The notes beneath the pieces are model-generated. The model had not been told where the DNA came from and did not search any database. It was given only the letters and a program-made list of their open reading frames with translations. The translations under genes and the position numbers were made by a program. From the NCBI GenBank assembly GCA_007922305.1, contig ML677364.1, forward strand, positions 14,179,624-14,243,623: a DNA stretch of 64,000 nucleotides, given 5' to 3'. Positions 50,724 through 61,680 of the stretch are shown in pieces. Source of the stretch: Dermatemys mawii. Lineage: Eukaryota; Chordata; Testudines; Dermatemydidae. Numbering within the stretch: the first letter of the stretch is position 1; each line of letters starts with the position of its first letter.

Positions 50724-50960
50724 TGGCCCCATCTCCACTGTGTGGCCCCTATGGATACTTTGCTGGCTCATGTGCCAGTCAAGAGTGGACTGAGCTAGGA
50801 GGAGGCAATATTGGATGAAGAGGGTGAGGAGGAACCAGAAGCAAAGGATGACTTGGAGGCCAGAGATGCATGTAGTCTCCTAGGAGCTCTTGTCTACCCT
50901 GGAAAAGCCTAGCCAGTCACAGCAGTCAAATCTTGGTGAAGCGCAAACAAGAGAGGAGAC

Positions 50961-51421
50961 CAATATTCCCTCTAATTTTTGACAGGCTGTGCATGCAAAA
51001 AATTTCTTCTGTGCAAATTTTTGTGGGCATGGTATTTCACTGTGTGTGTGTGGGGGTGTTAAGGGCTGTGTGTGCATACACATGTGCACAGCTTAGAGCA
51101 GCATTTCCCAAACTGTTCCGCACGATGTGAAAATAAGTGTTCCGTGAAGGAATCATAATTTAAAAAAGGGTCTTTAAATTTTTTTTATTTTAAATTTGGC
51201 ATATTTGAAGCATAGTTTACAACTCTTTTTGAAGGACTATAATCTATCAATAACTGGAAAAAGTTTTTTGTTAAATCTCCTATTGAATATCATGGTGTAA
51301 AGAGAATGCGGCATGCAAGCACGTTGACGTCTACATACAAGTGTTCCGTAAATATATGCCAGGCTAAAAAGTGTTCCATTGCCAAAAAAGTTTGGGAAAT
51401 GCTGGCTTAGAGGGAACAGTG
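50961..51421. mobile_element. hAT MITE inserted in the Harbinger element
   Basis: Ends CAATATTCCCTCTAA and TTAGAGGGAACAGTG are imperfect inverted repeats. Flanks GAGGAGAC (50953-50960) and AAAGAGAC (51422-51429) match at 6 of 8 bases. Removing it restores continuity of the Harbinger sequence right before its GTAAGT donor. It is itself interrupted at 51099-51404. The TG-rich patch 'tgtgtgtgtgggggtgtt' lies inside. Confidence 0.85.
51099..51404. mobile_element. Inner hAT MITE with perfect TSD
   Basis: Ends CAGCATTTCCCAAACTG and AAGTTTGGGAAATGCTG are inverted repeats. The perfect 8-bp duplication GCTTAGAG lies at 51091-51098 and 51405-51412. It is inserted 9 bases from the end of the outer hAT. 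306 bp, AT-rich, non-coding. Confidence 0.94.
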
Positions 51422-52294
51422 AAAGAGACCCCTGGTAAGTGGATGTGATTTGGGGAATTGCTGAATCAAGTTGTTGGGGCCAGGAGGATTGCAGAAAGCA
51501 GGCTTGTCTCCCACCTCATGCTTAGTTTCAGCAGTGGAACAGGCTGTTGATACACTTCCTCACTTCATGGGAATCTCCCTTAGCGATCTCCAGGAAATTC
51601 TTATGAAGATACTGGACAATCTGCTACTGCAGGTTACTCGGAAGAGCTGCTGTTTCTTGCTCTGTTAATGGTAACTTTCTTATGCCACTGTGCCATCACA
51701 GGGGTGGTTGGGGGGGACAGGAAGGGGAACTATTGCTGCACACAGGCTAGCCGCATAGGGGTCATGGCAGAAGCTGGAGGCTTGGAGAAGACCATCCCTT
51801 GATTCCCTGCTCATCATCAGCAGTGAGAGATCTTCCATAATGATCACCTCTTGTGGAAAGTGTGGGGACAAGAATGATTATCAGGCCCACCTACAGTGCT
51901 GGCTCTCCCCAAGTGCCCAAGAGCCACGTGCTCGTGTACAGCAGGGTCTGGGAACAGTAATTTACCCTGCCCCTGTGTCTACTCACCATTTGGGGGGTTT
52001 TGTGGCTTATGTGCTTGCCTGGAGTCAGCCAGTTAGTGACAGATGTGTAAGTACTGGCTGTGTTTTAAAGCCATTTAGGAAGCCAACTAATTAATATTAA
52101 TTATATTTATTAATATAAAGAATCTTAAACTCAAATCAAATGTTGCTATTTCTCTTTGTTTACCAAGACTCACTTATTTCTCCTTTCCAGGAGTACAGTC
52201 AAGTGTTTAACAGGAGAAACTATCAATGTCTTAAATTACAATGGCATTTCAATATTCCGTTAAAACCACTTCAGGAAAAAAAATGCATCTAATC

Positions 52295-52472
52295 CAGGAA
52301 TTGGCAACCTTGGCACACAGCCCCCTAGGAAAGTACCCTTAGCGGGCCCATCCGGTTTGTTCACCTTCCGTGTCCGCAAGTTCGGCCAATCGTGGCTCCC
52401 ACTGGCCGTGGTTCGCTGCTTCAGTCCAATGGGGGCTGCGGGAAGTGGTGTGGTGCTGGTTGCCGATCCCTA
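52295..52472 (+). mobile_element. Small complete hAT MITE with perfect TSD
   Basis: Starts CAGGAATTGGCAACC and ends GGTTGCCGATCCCTA. The perfect 8-bp duplication ATCTAATC lies at 52287-52294 and 52473-52480. The interior ('ggctcccactggccgtgg', 'ccaatgggggctgcggga') is the same family as 30952-31107 but with an internal deletion. Confidence 0.93.
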
Positions 52473-53959
52473 ATCTAATCTCTTGGCAATGGTTTTGCAA
52501 ACTGCATCTCGGAAGTCTTGGTGATATCATCATGTCACAGAAACAGTAATGGGCTGGGTGGTTGCTTCATCTTGATAATGTGGTGTCACCTTTTTTGTTT
52601 AGTTGTCTGCTGCTATTTTGTTTGCTTGTAGAGATGAGATGAACAGGCTAAATTGAGAAGAGTGTATTCAGATGAAAGTGCTGATCTATTGGTGTCTCAG
52701 TTCAGAGTTTTATATTGCTCTCTTTCTCTAGTCTCACTGAGAGGAGAAGACTGGGCTCAAATATCAGCAGCTGTTACCTCATCACCTTCATGGGAAGGTA
52801 TTGATTACGTGTTCTTGAGCTGAAGATGCTGTCTGGTAATACCAAATGTAGCAGAGTTGTAAATAACTTTGCCTCTGGTGGGAATGTCCCAGGACACATT
52901 TAAAGTTAGAGTTGTAACTGTTGTTCAGCTCATTTTGAGATCTCTTTAGTTCTGTTGGGTTTAATAAGAGTTGTAACTTTTTTTAAATGAGTCCAAACAT
53001 GCCTATTTCCTATGTAAAGGTTTTTCAGCTTTCAAAATATTTTTTTAAAAAAACAAATTGCTTTGGGAGTCTTTAAACTTAAATGGTCATCAAAGAAAAT
53101 ATTGTGTTTTTTTTCTCCTTTACCAATTGGTGTAGAGGTTCTTCTTATAGTAAGGAGGTGCTTAAACATTGGAACGTAACAAATTGATTACCAATGTCCA
53201 ATTAATATCACTATCTGTATAAGGCAGTGGTTTATTACATAAGCAGCATCATATGTGTGAAAACAACAAAGTAGCTCTTAAAATTCACCAAAGGCACAGA
53301 AAAGTTTGTAATAACCTAAAGTTACTTTTATTATAATTAGTAACCATTTTTGCATCAATGTTGAGGTCTACCTCTACATTAAGGCAATTGGACTAATTCT
53401 TCACTTCCTTACACTTTAGTGTATACTATACTTGAATTGGAGGGTGGTGACTACACAATTAGTTTACACATACATTAGAGTGTATTTTAATGTGGATGAA
53501 TGTGCTAATTTTTCATAATCTTTTAAGTAGGGGAAAACACAATTGTAACAGGAAATGTTTGTACGTTTGGTAGTACCTATTGCAGGGAAACGTTTTAACC
53601 CTGTGCCATCCATAGAAGTGAGGGCCCTTTCCAGTTCATGTCTGAGGACATTTATTGCAATACTCACCCCCCTCCTCGCCTATGTAAAGCATGTCCAGGA
53701 TTAAATATGTTTCCCAAAAGAACACGATGCAATCGTTTAACACCATATGCAAACTTGGGAAGCGAATAAAGTGCGGATAGCTGTGCCTAGCCGGACTGAT
53801 TGCTATCCCAGGGTAGCAGATATGATAGCGATCCTTCTTGGTGACTTGGGCGTGGGGGGAGACACAGGTACTGTGGGGGAGGCTCTCTGGCTCTTCTCCG
53901 CTTTGCCACGTTTTACATGATCAGAACTTTTCTCTTCCAGACACTTCTCTTGCCTGGGG
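52473..53959. other. Intergenic DNA upstream of the PRKX-like CpG island
   Basis: AT-rich and unique-looking; no repeat family recognised. It could hold distal promoter elements, but nothing specific is visible. Confidence 0.5.
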
Positions 53960-54129
53960 ACGGGTGGGAAAGCGGGGAGTGCGCGGGGGTGAGAAGCCAA
54001 CTCGCAGCCGGGGCGCTGCAAGGGGAGCCTCCCCCCGAACCTGTCCAGTCCTCTCTGGTTCCCCAGGTGGCGGGAGAGGCTGAGCGGCGGCCTCAGGTGT
54101 CCCCGGGGCCGCAGCTCGCTGGCGGGGAG

Positions 54130-54677
54130 GAAAAGCCGCAGTTTCAAACGTGTGGGCGGGGCCGGCATCTGAATTTTGAAGGCACCCGCCCGCTGCGGCC
54201 ACCGCCCCCGTGTGGGGGGAAGCGCAGCGAGGGCACCTTGTCCCGCCACCCCCTCCCCAGCCTCTCCCAGGCGAGGCGGGTGCGGCTCTAGGGCTAAGCA
54301 CCGGGGACCGCGCTCTGGTGTCGCGGGCGCCTCCCTCCCTCGCCGGGACTGTCTGTGCCGCAGCTGCAGGAAGCCCCGGCTCGCCCCGCCTCCTCCCGCC
54401 CCGCGTGCGGCTCCGCGCTCGCCTCGCCCGCCCGGGCTGCCCATTGTCTGCGCGGCGGCTCCGGGAGGCGGGAGAGGGGGAGCGGAGCAGGGCGCGCAGC
54501 GGGGGCGGCTGCTTGTGGCGCGGGGCGGGAAGGCGGTGGCGGCGGCCGGGGCGCGATGCTGGGCGGCCCGGCAGCCGCTGAGAGGCTGAACCAGGAACTG
54601 GCCCGGCGGGGCAGCCGCCCCTGCTGCTGAAGCGGCCGCGCCGGCTCCGGAGACGCGAACTTCGCGCCCCCGACCCC
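54130..54677 (+). promoter_or_regulatory. PRKX: CpG-island promoter and 5' UTR of the PRKX-like gene
   Basis: The 550 bases before the start codon are very GC-rich with many CpGs and no TATA box. GC boxes (GGGCGGGGC type) lie at about 54154, 54384 (reverse), 54394 (reverse), 54501 and 54522. This is typical of a broad, TATA-less housekeeping-type promoter. The transcription start cannot be fixed from sequence and probably lies between 54.2 and 54.55 kb. The exact 5' UTR length is unknown. Confidence 0.7.
54556..54630 (+). promoter_or_regulatory. Upstream ORF (24 codons) in the PRKX-like 5' UTR
   Basis: An ATG at 54556 opens a 24-codon reading frame that stops with TGA at 54628-54630, 47 bases before the main start codon and in a different frame. 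It has G at -3, a better Kozak context at that position than the main ATG. If the transcription start lies upstream of it, it could lower or regulate translation of the kinase. Its peptide (start MLGGPAAAERLNQEL) resembles nothing I recognise. Confidence 0.45.
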
Positions 54678-54858
54678 ATGGAGACGCTCAGCGCCGTGAA
54701 GGCCAAAGTGGGGGCGAAAAGCGCCGGCGGCTGCGAGGCGGCGGGGACGGGCGAGCCCCAGCCCGCCCCTTCCTCCAGCCCCGCCGGCTCCGGCTCCCCG
54801 GCGCCGCCCGAGCCCCACGCCTGCAAGCTGGAGGATTTGGAGACCCTGGCGACTGTGG
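54678..54858 (+). CDS. PRKX: Protein kinase X (PRKX-like) first coding exon, partial gene
   Basis: This is the N-terminal coding exon of an AGC-family Ser/Thr kinase related to the PKA catalytic subunit. It encodes 60 residues plus the first base of a split Gly codon. Residues 1-48 are a low-complexity tail rich in Ala, Pro, Gly and Ser, as is usual for the poorly conserved N-terminus of PRKX. Residues 49-60 read KLEDLETLATVG if the split Gly is counted. This closely resembles the segment SLQDFDTLATVG just before the glycine-rich loop in mammalian PRKX, and human PRKX also continues with Gly-Thr-Gly there. The exon ends at 54858 with a GTGAGT donor in phase 1. The ATG at 54678 has G at +4 but C at -3, and no in-frame upstream ATG was seen. 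The kinase core (P-loop, HRD, DFG) lies beyond the window. By family knowledge the protein is a cAMP-responsive kinase of the cytosol and nucleus. PRKX fits better than PRKACA/PRKACB, whose N-termini differ. Confidence 0.85.
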
Positions 54859-55270
54859 GTGAGTGGGGGCGGGGGGGACCTGGGACGCAGCTACTGCGCC
54901 CTCCGGGCGAACAAAGGAGCCGCCTCCCCTGCCCAGGTACCCGCCAACCAGCCCGGGCTGCGGGCGCCGGGCTCCGGCCACGCCGCTTGGCGCGCCCCGG
55001 GCACCCGCTGTTGGTTCCGCAGCCGGGCGGAGCCGCTTTTCCCCTGTCTAAAGCCGGGACTCTGGCCCGCTTCTTTCACGTGCCCTTCCCACTGCCCAGT
55101 CCCGTCTCCCTGGCTGGTCCCCAGCAGGCATCTTCCATGCCCGGCTCCAGCCTGGCCAGGCTCCTCTGCCGTGGCTTTCCGAAGACTTCAGTGCCTGCTG
55201 GGTATTTCCTGTCGTTTGGAGGTGCCGCGTCTGAGCCGGCAGAGTTAAGCTCTGTCAATGTCAGTGTAAT

Positions 55271-57090
55271 GGCTGGCAGGTGCCACCCGCTAAAAACCTG
55301 CTGATACTGGGAAATTGCGCTGTTTTATGTGCCTGTATAACAAGTATTTTACTCTTCATCTATGTTAAGCATGAAGTTAAGACTTTTTTCTTTTTTTTGC
55401 TAGGCAAGACCATAGATAGTTCCCCTCAGAACAGTGTATTGCTTTGAACTTCAGCCACCTTTGAAAGCTCTTTTCCCTACACCCATTTTTTGAATGAAAG
55501 TTATAGTTAGCATGAATTGGTGCATTACTGTGGATGTTCTGATTTTCAGTTTGTCCTGACCTAACCATTGCAGTATTCCTACTCCACTGCTCGCTCTGCA
55601 GCGGAGCTCTGGAGGCATCACTGTAGCATGGATACAAACTATGTTCAGACTCTCTGAAAGGGGTTTAAAAACAGAAGTGAAGTGAGCTGGATATTGCTGG
55701 CTGCATAATCCTGTATGAGTCACAACTGAACTAGTTAATGACGTGATTTTGGGCCTGTGTGTGGGGCTGGGGGCAATCAGTGTTCAATGGCACACTGTGC
55801 ATTCTTTTTGTTATACTGTTTTATATGGTTTAACCTCAGCCCATTCACCAAAATCATATTATAATAGAAATTCATAGTTTTAAATGCAGTTTGTGGGCCA
55901 CTGATGAGGGTAGGTTTGCTGACACCCAGTTAAATATATTTCACAATCTAAATCTGCACTGTCCTCTTGGTACCTAGTGCAAAAATGCTTTGTGCTGAAT
56001 GTAATTGTGGAAGAAAGTAAAGTGGCATCTCTTTGAGTTTTAGCACACCTTTTCTAGATCTCCCTTTTTACGAGAACCACCATTCCAGGGTTTGTTAAAT
56101 AGTAGCATTTTTTCTCAACATTTGACACTCCATATACATCTACAGTAACTTGAATGGTATTTACATCTAGTCTAATATCAATAGATGCAAGGTACTCCAA
56201 GAGTGTGTGCAATCTGTATGTTCTTGTAGTAAGTTCAAATGGTTGTATACGCAGCCATACCAAGCCTTTATTTATACTTGCCAACACAATGCCAAAAAGG
56301 TTGATTTCTTAAATGGACTTACTCTCTACAAATGCTGCAAATCCCCTAACCTGGATAGAAATAAACAGTGTTCAGCCAAAGCTCGCTTGAGGTTTAAAAT
56401 AATTCTTAATAAACATTGTGGTTTAAATATGGTTCTTTAAAAATGGTTGTAGAGTGGCTTAAGATTCATATAGTTGATATGAGCCATGTTAGCCAATCCT
56501 AAAAAATATAGCTTTCTTTAATATTATTTAAAAGTTGAAGTGTGAACAAGTCATCTTAATAGAGATATTTGCATAAAACATTTTGCTGCACTACCTTGGA
56601 AGTGAATAATCTAGTTTGTTACATCACAACTAGTTGCTGTGGAAACAGTTGTCATCACAGAGGATTATGCCCCCAAGTGGGCCACAGACTGCAGGAGAAG
56701 ACTAACCTTTAAGAAGCACAGATATAATTGTTATGCAAATGTCCCTAGAAATAACAAGGGAAGCAAAAATGGCACAAGAATTATTTCTAAACATCTTTTC
56801 AGAGCCTTTTATAAGGTGGTTCTTAATGCTCAAGAAAACAGAAAGTCAGGATTCTGTAAAGAATGCTGATGGAATGGATATGTGAACAGAGGGGGTTGCC
56901 TTCAAATATTTCTACTTGCCATCTGATAGCAGAAGGCACAGTGCTCAGGAAGGGAGTGGGGTGGGGAGAATGTAGGAGTAGCAGCCTACTGTTTAGCAGT
57001 ACACTGACAATGCACCTCTATCTTTTTCCTGTTGCCCTCCTTTTGCTGTTGCTTGGGTATTCATAGCCAGCTGGCCAACTCTTATCTGTG
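55271..57090. other. Intron 1, unique AT-rich part
   Basis: No second exon, RNA gene or known repeat recognised. Confidence 0.55.
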
Positions 57091-57330
57091 ACCAGATCTA
57101 TGCTATGAATTTACATCGTCTGTGTTGCTCAGAGTTATGAAAAATCCACACTGCTGAGTGACAGTTATACTGACTTAACCTCTGGTGTTGACTGTACTAT
57201 GCTGAAGGGAGGACTTCTGCGGTTAGTGTAGCTACACTGCCTCTCATGGAGGTGGATTAACTACCTTGATGGAAGAAACTCTCCCGCTGGCATAGTAGTG
57301 TCTTCACTGAAGTGCTACAGCAGAAACTGC
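57091..57330. mobile_element. MITE-like repeat (approximate)
   Basis: Phrases 'gtgacagttatactgactta', 'ctctcatggaggtggattaa' and 'gtagtgtcttcactgaagtg' match a recurrent sauropsid MITE pattern. The centre is an imperfect foldback around 'aagggaggacttctgcgg' and 'gaagaaactctcccgct'. Confidence 0.5.
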
Positions 57331-57370
57331 AAAACTTGAGAGGGAGGAGAGAAGAGTGCACAGATCTGCC

Positions 57371-57511
57371 CTAGGGCCTTGTCTAAACATGGAAATTGAG
57401 GTGATTTAACTTAAATCAGTTTTAAATCTGATTTTGTTAAACCAGTGCAGAAAATTATTGGTGTTTTGTTTAAACTCGTTCCTTACATTGCTAAAGCAAT
57501 ATAATCTAGGT
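57371..57511. repeat. MITE-like fragment interrupted by a hAT (weak)
   Basis: 'agggccttgtctaaacatgg' followed by 'gatttaacttaaatcagttt' and 'gttaaaccagtgcag' is a MITE-style start with short foldbacks. The continuation may be the sequence after 57794 ('tttacactgctttaact'). Confidence 0.4.
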
Positions 57512-57794
57512 CAGGGGTTCTCAAACTTCCTAAATTTGAGACCCCTATTTGCTGTTCAGTACGTGCTGCGGCCCAGAGGTATGTCTGCCAAAATGCCGCC
57601 GAATTGAACACTTCCAGTTTTGGCGGCACTTGGGCACACCCACAGCACTTCCCTGTGTGCCGAAATGCCGCCGAAAGCAGCTTTTCAGCCGACACCCTCC
57701 CGCATTCGGAGCATCCGAAGAAATGCTGCCAAATTGAACAGGAGCTCGTGACCCCCCAGGAATCACCCCGTGGCCCCCAGTTTGAGAATCCCTG
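57512..57794 (+). mobile_element. hAT MITE (CAGGGGTTCTCAAAC family)
   Basis: Starts CAGGGGTTCTCAAACTTCC and ends CCAGTTTGAGAATCCCTG. The interior has repeated 'atgccgccgaattgaaca' and 'atgccgccgaaagcagc' phrases. The left flank is ATCTAGGT; a similar TTCTAGGT lies three bases beyond the right end, suggesting a slightly disturbed target duplication. Confidence 0.85.
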
Positions 57795-58174
57795 AGATTC
57801 TAGGTTCATATTGATTTGTGTATCCATACAGTCTTTTACACTGCTTTAACTAGATAGATTACCTCTCCCCACCCCCCAGCATCATCTGCGTGAAATTAAC
57901 AATATTATGGTTAGTTTCACCGCTGAAATTTAGAACTTCAGTAAAATTGTGTCAAGAATTGTCAGATTTAGTCTGCTGAAGTTATTGAAAGCTATGCCTG
58001 GTATCAGAGGCGAACATGGGAATCATTTGTGTGGGAGAGAGCCAGGAAGTTGCAGGCCAGGAAGTTCCAATTTTGGTGGGGTGTATGTATGGGAAAGGAA
58101 GAAAAGGGAAGAGACAACAGCATTGGTGGTCCTTGGGGACTGGTCTTATTACAGTAACGGGGGCCATTTCAGTA

Positions 58175-58366
58175 GCTATTTGAGCATCTCACAATCTTTA
58201 ATGCATTTATCCCCCATGAGCTGAAGTGGTTATTCTCATTTATAGATGGGGAAACTAAACAGTGAATTGCCTAAGGTTGTATAGAAAGTATGTGACAGAG
58301 CAAGGACCTGAACCCCAGTTTTCCAAGTCCTAAGCTCATGCCGTAATTGCTGGCCTATCCTTCCTT
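58175..58366 (-). mobile_element. MIR-type SINE, antisense
   Basis: Reads 'ttctcatttatagatgggga', 'aactaaacagtgaattgcct', 'aaggttgtatagaaagtatg' and 'gacctgaaccccagttttcc', the reversed MIR order with a reversed B-box region ('tgaacccc'). Confidence 0.78.
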
Positions 58367-59633
58367 ATCCTCTTCTAAAACTAATGAATCACTGTTTATT
58401 GCAAAAGATGGAGCTCCTAGGGATAATCTAGAGAAATCAGTCTGGGAGGAACTGCTGCATCTTTTCCTTTTCTCAACAGCTGGAGGAGTTTGGGGATTTT
58501 TCCTAGAACCTCTGCAGTGGAGCTATCTAGTTTTTTCTGTATTGTCATTTCTATAGTATATGTCTAATTTTTCCAAGCCATAAGAAAGAGATGAAAAAAG
58601 TCAGGTAAAGAGGTAGAATAAGACAATAGAATGAAGGGAAAGGAGAGAGCGATTCATTCCTGGAGGGGTGGGGGAAAGGAAATACTTTCTTTCCAGAGAG
58701 TATAACATATGGCCAAGGAAATAGGATATGGAGAAAAAAGAGAATGTAAGGAGAGGTGGAGAAGAAGAGGGATGAAATGGAAGAAGGAAATAAAGATGTA
58801 TTGAAAGAACAAAACCAAACCAGAAAACTTGACACAGTGCAATGAATTTCAGAGCCTTTATTAAAGGGACACTGCTTAACTTTAAAACTTGTAAAAAGTT
58901 TTTGCAAAACCTTAAGAGCAATGGAAACCTTCCAACAATATTTAACAATTCCAACGAAAAGAGTTGCTTTTCATAAGGATGTTTGTTTAAATGTTCTAAA
59001 CTAAAATTTTGTGATATGATGAAACTGCATGTTGTAAATAACCCCATACTCTTGCTTAATTATGTAAGAATGGAAAAATGAAGAAAAAAATCAAAATAAA
59101 ACTACAAACATACAAAACAAAATCACTGCTAAAATCTCTTGTTTTACTACTGTAAGAAATCTTCTGCTTCTACACAAGGCATTCTGGTAATTTCTTGTGT
59201 CGGTATAGTCTGTTCAGTAACAACTATTCTTCTAATTTAGTATCTAAGTATACAATTTTTTGGTTAATACTAGTGGAAGCTTTTTTCACAGGAAGCAAAA
59301 CTTGTAACAGGCTTTTTTTTAAAAAAAATTCAAACTTTTGAAGTCTTTCTTGAATAGTTAATGAAAATAGTAACATGATATTGGCTGGCCACTCAGCAAC
59401 CGTAATATCACTTTGTATAATGCTTTTTTAGTGTGTGATTTTTGTTTTTAAATTTTCTACCCAATCTTGAGGAAAGTTGATAGTTTCTTCCATTCTTTTA
59501 TTTCGCGAACACACTTTAGCTCCGTAGGTTTCAGAAGAAAAAAATGGTATAATGTAGTTGCTGTAGAGACTTGAATTCATTATTGCATTCTCACATCTTC
59601 AAGACAAAGCCTCAATTTAAATTGAGTGACTTG
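58367..59633. other. Intron 1, no recognisable feature
   Basis: Purine-rich stretch at 58600-58800 on the + strand produces long minus-strand ORFs of low complexity (Phe, Ser, Leu); not coding. Confidence 0.5.
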
Positions 59634-59842
59634 GAGCATGTCTTCACTAGCAACGTTAAAACGGTGCCGTGTAGTCACAGAACCAGTGCTGGGAGAAAGA
59701 TCTCCCAGTGCTTAAAGAAAAACCCTACCTCCGTGAGGGGAGTAGCTACCAGTGCTGAAACTTTCGGTGCTCAGGGGTATGTGTTTTGACACCCCTGAGT
59801 GAGAAAGTTGCAGTGCTGTAAAGAGCTAGTGTAGACGAGCTC
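59634..59842. mobile_element. MITE with internal foldback
   Basis: Inverted ends GAGCATGTCTTCACTAGC and GCTAGTGTAGACGAGCTC. Internally 'tgctgaaactttcggtgctc' pairs with 'gagtgagaaagttgcagtgct' around 'aggggtatgtgttttgacacccct'. The 'gtctwcact' ends are Harbinger-like. TSD not clear. Confidence 0.75.
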
Positions 59843-61336
59843 TCAGTTCTTATTTTCTCTTGTTTTGTCATTTTGTTCCTCTTCTTACTACTTTCTCCCT
59901 CTTCTCTCCTTCTTCTCACACAAGTTCATACCTGTCCTTGAAGAATCTGCTATGACCCAGCTGCAGTGTGAGTGAAAATGAGCAGGTGTTTGTCAGTTTC
60001 TCTATTGCTCCTTCAATACTTTACTTTTGGATTGTTCCACAGGTAATTGAAGAAGCAGCATTGGTAGATAATGGAGAGAGAGAAATCAAATCCTGTTTGG
60101 CCAGAAGAAGGGCCTTTTCCATAAGGGTTCTTGTTTTTAATGGATTGGCAAGTGAATAACAAAAGGGAGAAATGAACAACCCTTCTCTACTCAAAAGGCA
60201 TATAGGAAAGATTCTTCTTCCAAACTGGGAGTATGTGATTACTAAAGCAGACGCAGACTGGATGTTCAGGATACAGACAAAGTAGCAGAAATGTTTTTGG
60301 TAAATGGTGAAGAAAAGAAATGTGTATTGGTTCAGTACAATGTTACCTACTAATATTAAATTTCCTTCAACTACTAATTTTATTAAAGTAGTTAATTGGT
60401 ATGGGGCAAGCTCAGACTTTCTCCTCCCTCATGCTCTGGATTTGATTCTATTTGAAACTGTATGTGACTAGGAAAGTTACCTGGGTATAAAATAAAATAA
60501 AATTAATCCCCATAGCAGTACTTTTATGCTGGAGAGGGTCATTGTGAGGTTAATCGAGTCTCCATGTCCTGGAATGGAAGAAAATGTAGGTGGAATATTG
60601 GGGAAGACTTCCTCAGAGTGAGATCTAAGGAATAGTTACCCGAGGAAAAGCACTGAAGAATAAACTAGGGAATAGGGCTGGCAAGTGATTCTAAAAATTA
60701 ATCTCAATTAATTGTGGGATTAATCACACTATTAAAAATACCATTTATTTATGTATTTTTGGGTGTATTCTGCATTTTCAAATATTGATTTCAATTACAA
60801 CCCAGAATACAAAGTGTACAGTGCTCACTTTATTTTTGATTAAAAGTATTTGCACTGTAAAAAAAACAAAACACATAGTATTTTTCAGTTCACCTACCAT
60901 AAGTACTATAGTGCAATTTGTTTATCATGGAAGTTGAACTTACAAATGTAGAATTATGTGCAAAAATACTTGTATTCAAAAACAAAACAATGTAAATTTT
61001 AGAGCCTGCAAGTTCACTCAGTCCTGTTTCTTTTTCAGCCAATCGCTTAAACAAATTTGTTTACATTTGCAGGTGATGCTGCTGCATGCTTCTTGTTTAC
61101 AATGTCAACTGAAAGTGAGATCAGACATTCTGGTGGTACTGTTGTAGCCGGTATTGCAAGATGTCCTCATGGTTCGTATCTCTCTTCATGCTTCAAAAAC
61201 CATTCCAGGGACATGCCTCTCTCTGTGCTGATGATGGGTTTTCTCAGTAACAATCCAAAGCTGTGCAGACCAATATATGTTCATTTTCATCCTCTGAGTC
61301 GGATGTCACCAGCAGAAGGTTGAATTTCTTTTTTGG

Positions 61337-61675
61337 TCATTTGGGTTCTGTAGTTTCTGCATCAATGTGTTGCTCTTTTAAGACTTCTGAAAGCATGCTC
61401 CACACCTTGTCCCTCTCAGATTTTGGAAGGCACTTCAGATTCCTAAACTTTGGATCCAGTGCTGTAGCTATCTTTAGAAATCTCAGTGGTACCTTTTTGC
61501 ATTTTATCAAGTCTTCAGTGAAAGTGTTCTTAAAATGAACAGCATGTTCTGGGTCATCATCCGTGACTGACATAACATGAAATATATGGCAGAATGTGGG
61601 TAAAACAGAGCAGGGGCCATACAATTCTCCCCCAAGGAACTCAGTCACAAATATAATTAATGCATTTTTTAACAA
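61337..61675 (-). pseudogene. hAT transposase middle fragment (ZBED1-like)
   Basis: A 112-codon open frame on the minus strand. It reads LRFLKIATALDPKFRNLKCL then PKSERDKVWSMLSEVLKEQH. The ALDPKFK-type motif followed by a helix is the segment of the hAT RNase-H-like core that precedes the C-terminal dimerisation region in ZBED1/Ac-type transposases. Continuing leftward past 61337, the frame reads acidic Ser/Asp/Glu-rich sequence ('VTSDSEDENEH') and then stops; the dimerisation motif in the left arm (61060-61200) is broken by stops. The catalytic DDE residues further N-terminal are absent from the element. Not functional. Confidence 0.8.
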
Positions 61676-61680
61676 GTGTT

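Larger units (their letters stand above)
50063..52085 (+). mobile_element. PIF/Harbinger-type element, decayed, with Myb/SANT gene
   Basis: The left end is AAGACCCCATCTACACGGGC after TAA at 50060-50062. A Myb/SANT-like coding segment (50460-50723) follows, continuing in broken form past 50723 ('LAHVPVKSG', 'ILDEEGEEEPEAKDD', acidic) to a GTAAGT donor at 51435. A 3' exon-like part then begins near 51535 ('tggaacaggctgttgataca', 'gggaatctcccttagcgatc'). Two nested hAT copies interrupt it at 50961. The right terminus is not found. The DDE transposase ORF is absent. Confidence 0.75.
53960..55270. other. CpG island
   Basis: A sharp rise in G+C and CpG density begins near 53.96 kb and falls back to AT-rich DNA near 55.27 kb. 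It covers the promoter, 5' UTR, exon 1 and the first 400 bases of intron 1. It is the only large CpG-rich block in the window; the smaller GC-rich patch at 37.5-37.7 kb lies inside a hAT element. Boundaries are by eye. Confidence 0.85.

Noticed and set aside
50016..50771. 251-codon minus-strand ORF
   Set aside because: It is the shadow of the Harbinger Myb/SANT coding strand; the + strand carries the recognisable domain.
53921..54826. 301-codon antisense ORF and several others across the CpG island
   Set aside because: Stop-poor only because the region is GC-rich. The product is Arg/Ala/Pro/Gly low complexity with no domain, and it lies opposite the PRKX-like promoter and exon.
54678..55304. 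Reading exon 1 through as a 208-aa protein
   Set aside because: The frame beyond 54858 is intron: a strong GTGAGT donor sits exactly where the PRKX P-loop should continue, and the read-through has no kinase motifs.
58551..59047. Overlapping minus-strand ORFs up to 148 codons
   Set aside because: They arise from a purine-rich + strand tract and encode Phe/Ser/Leu-rich low-complexity sequence with no domain.
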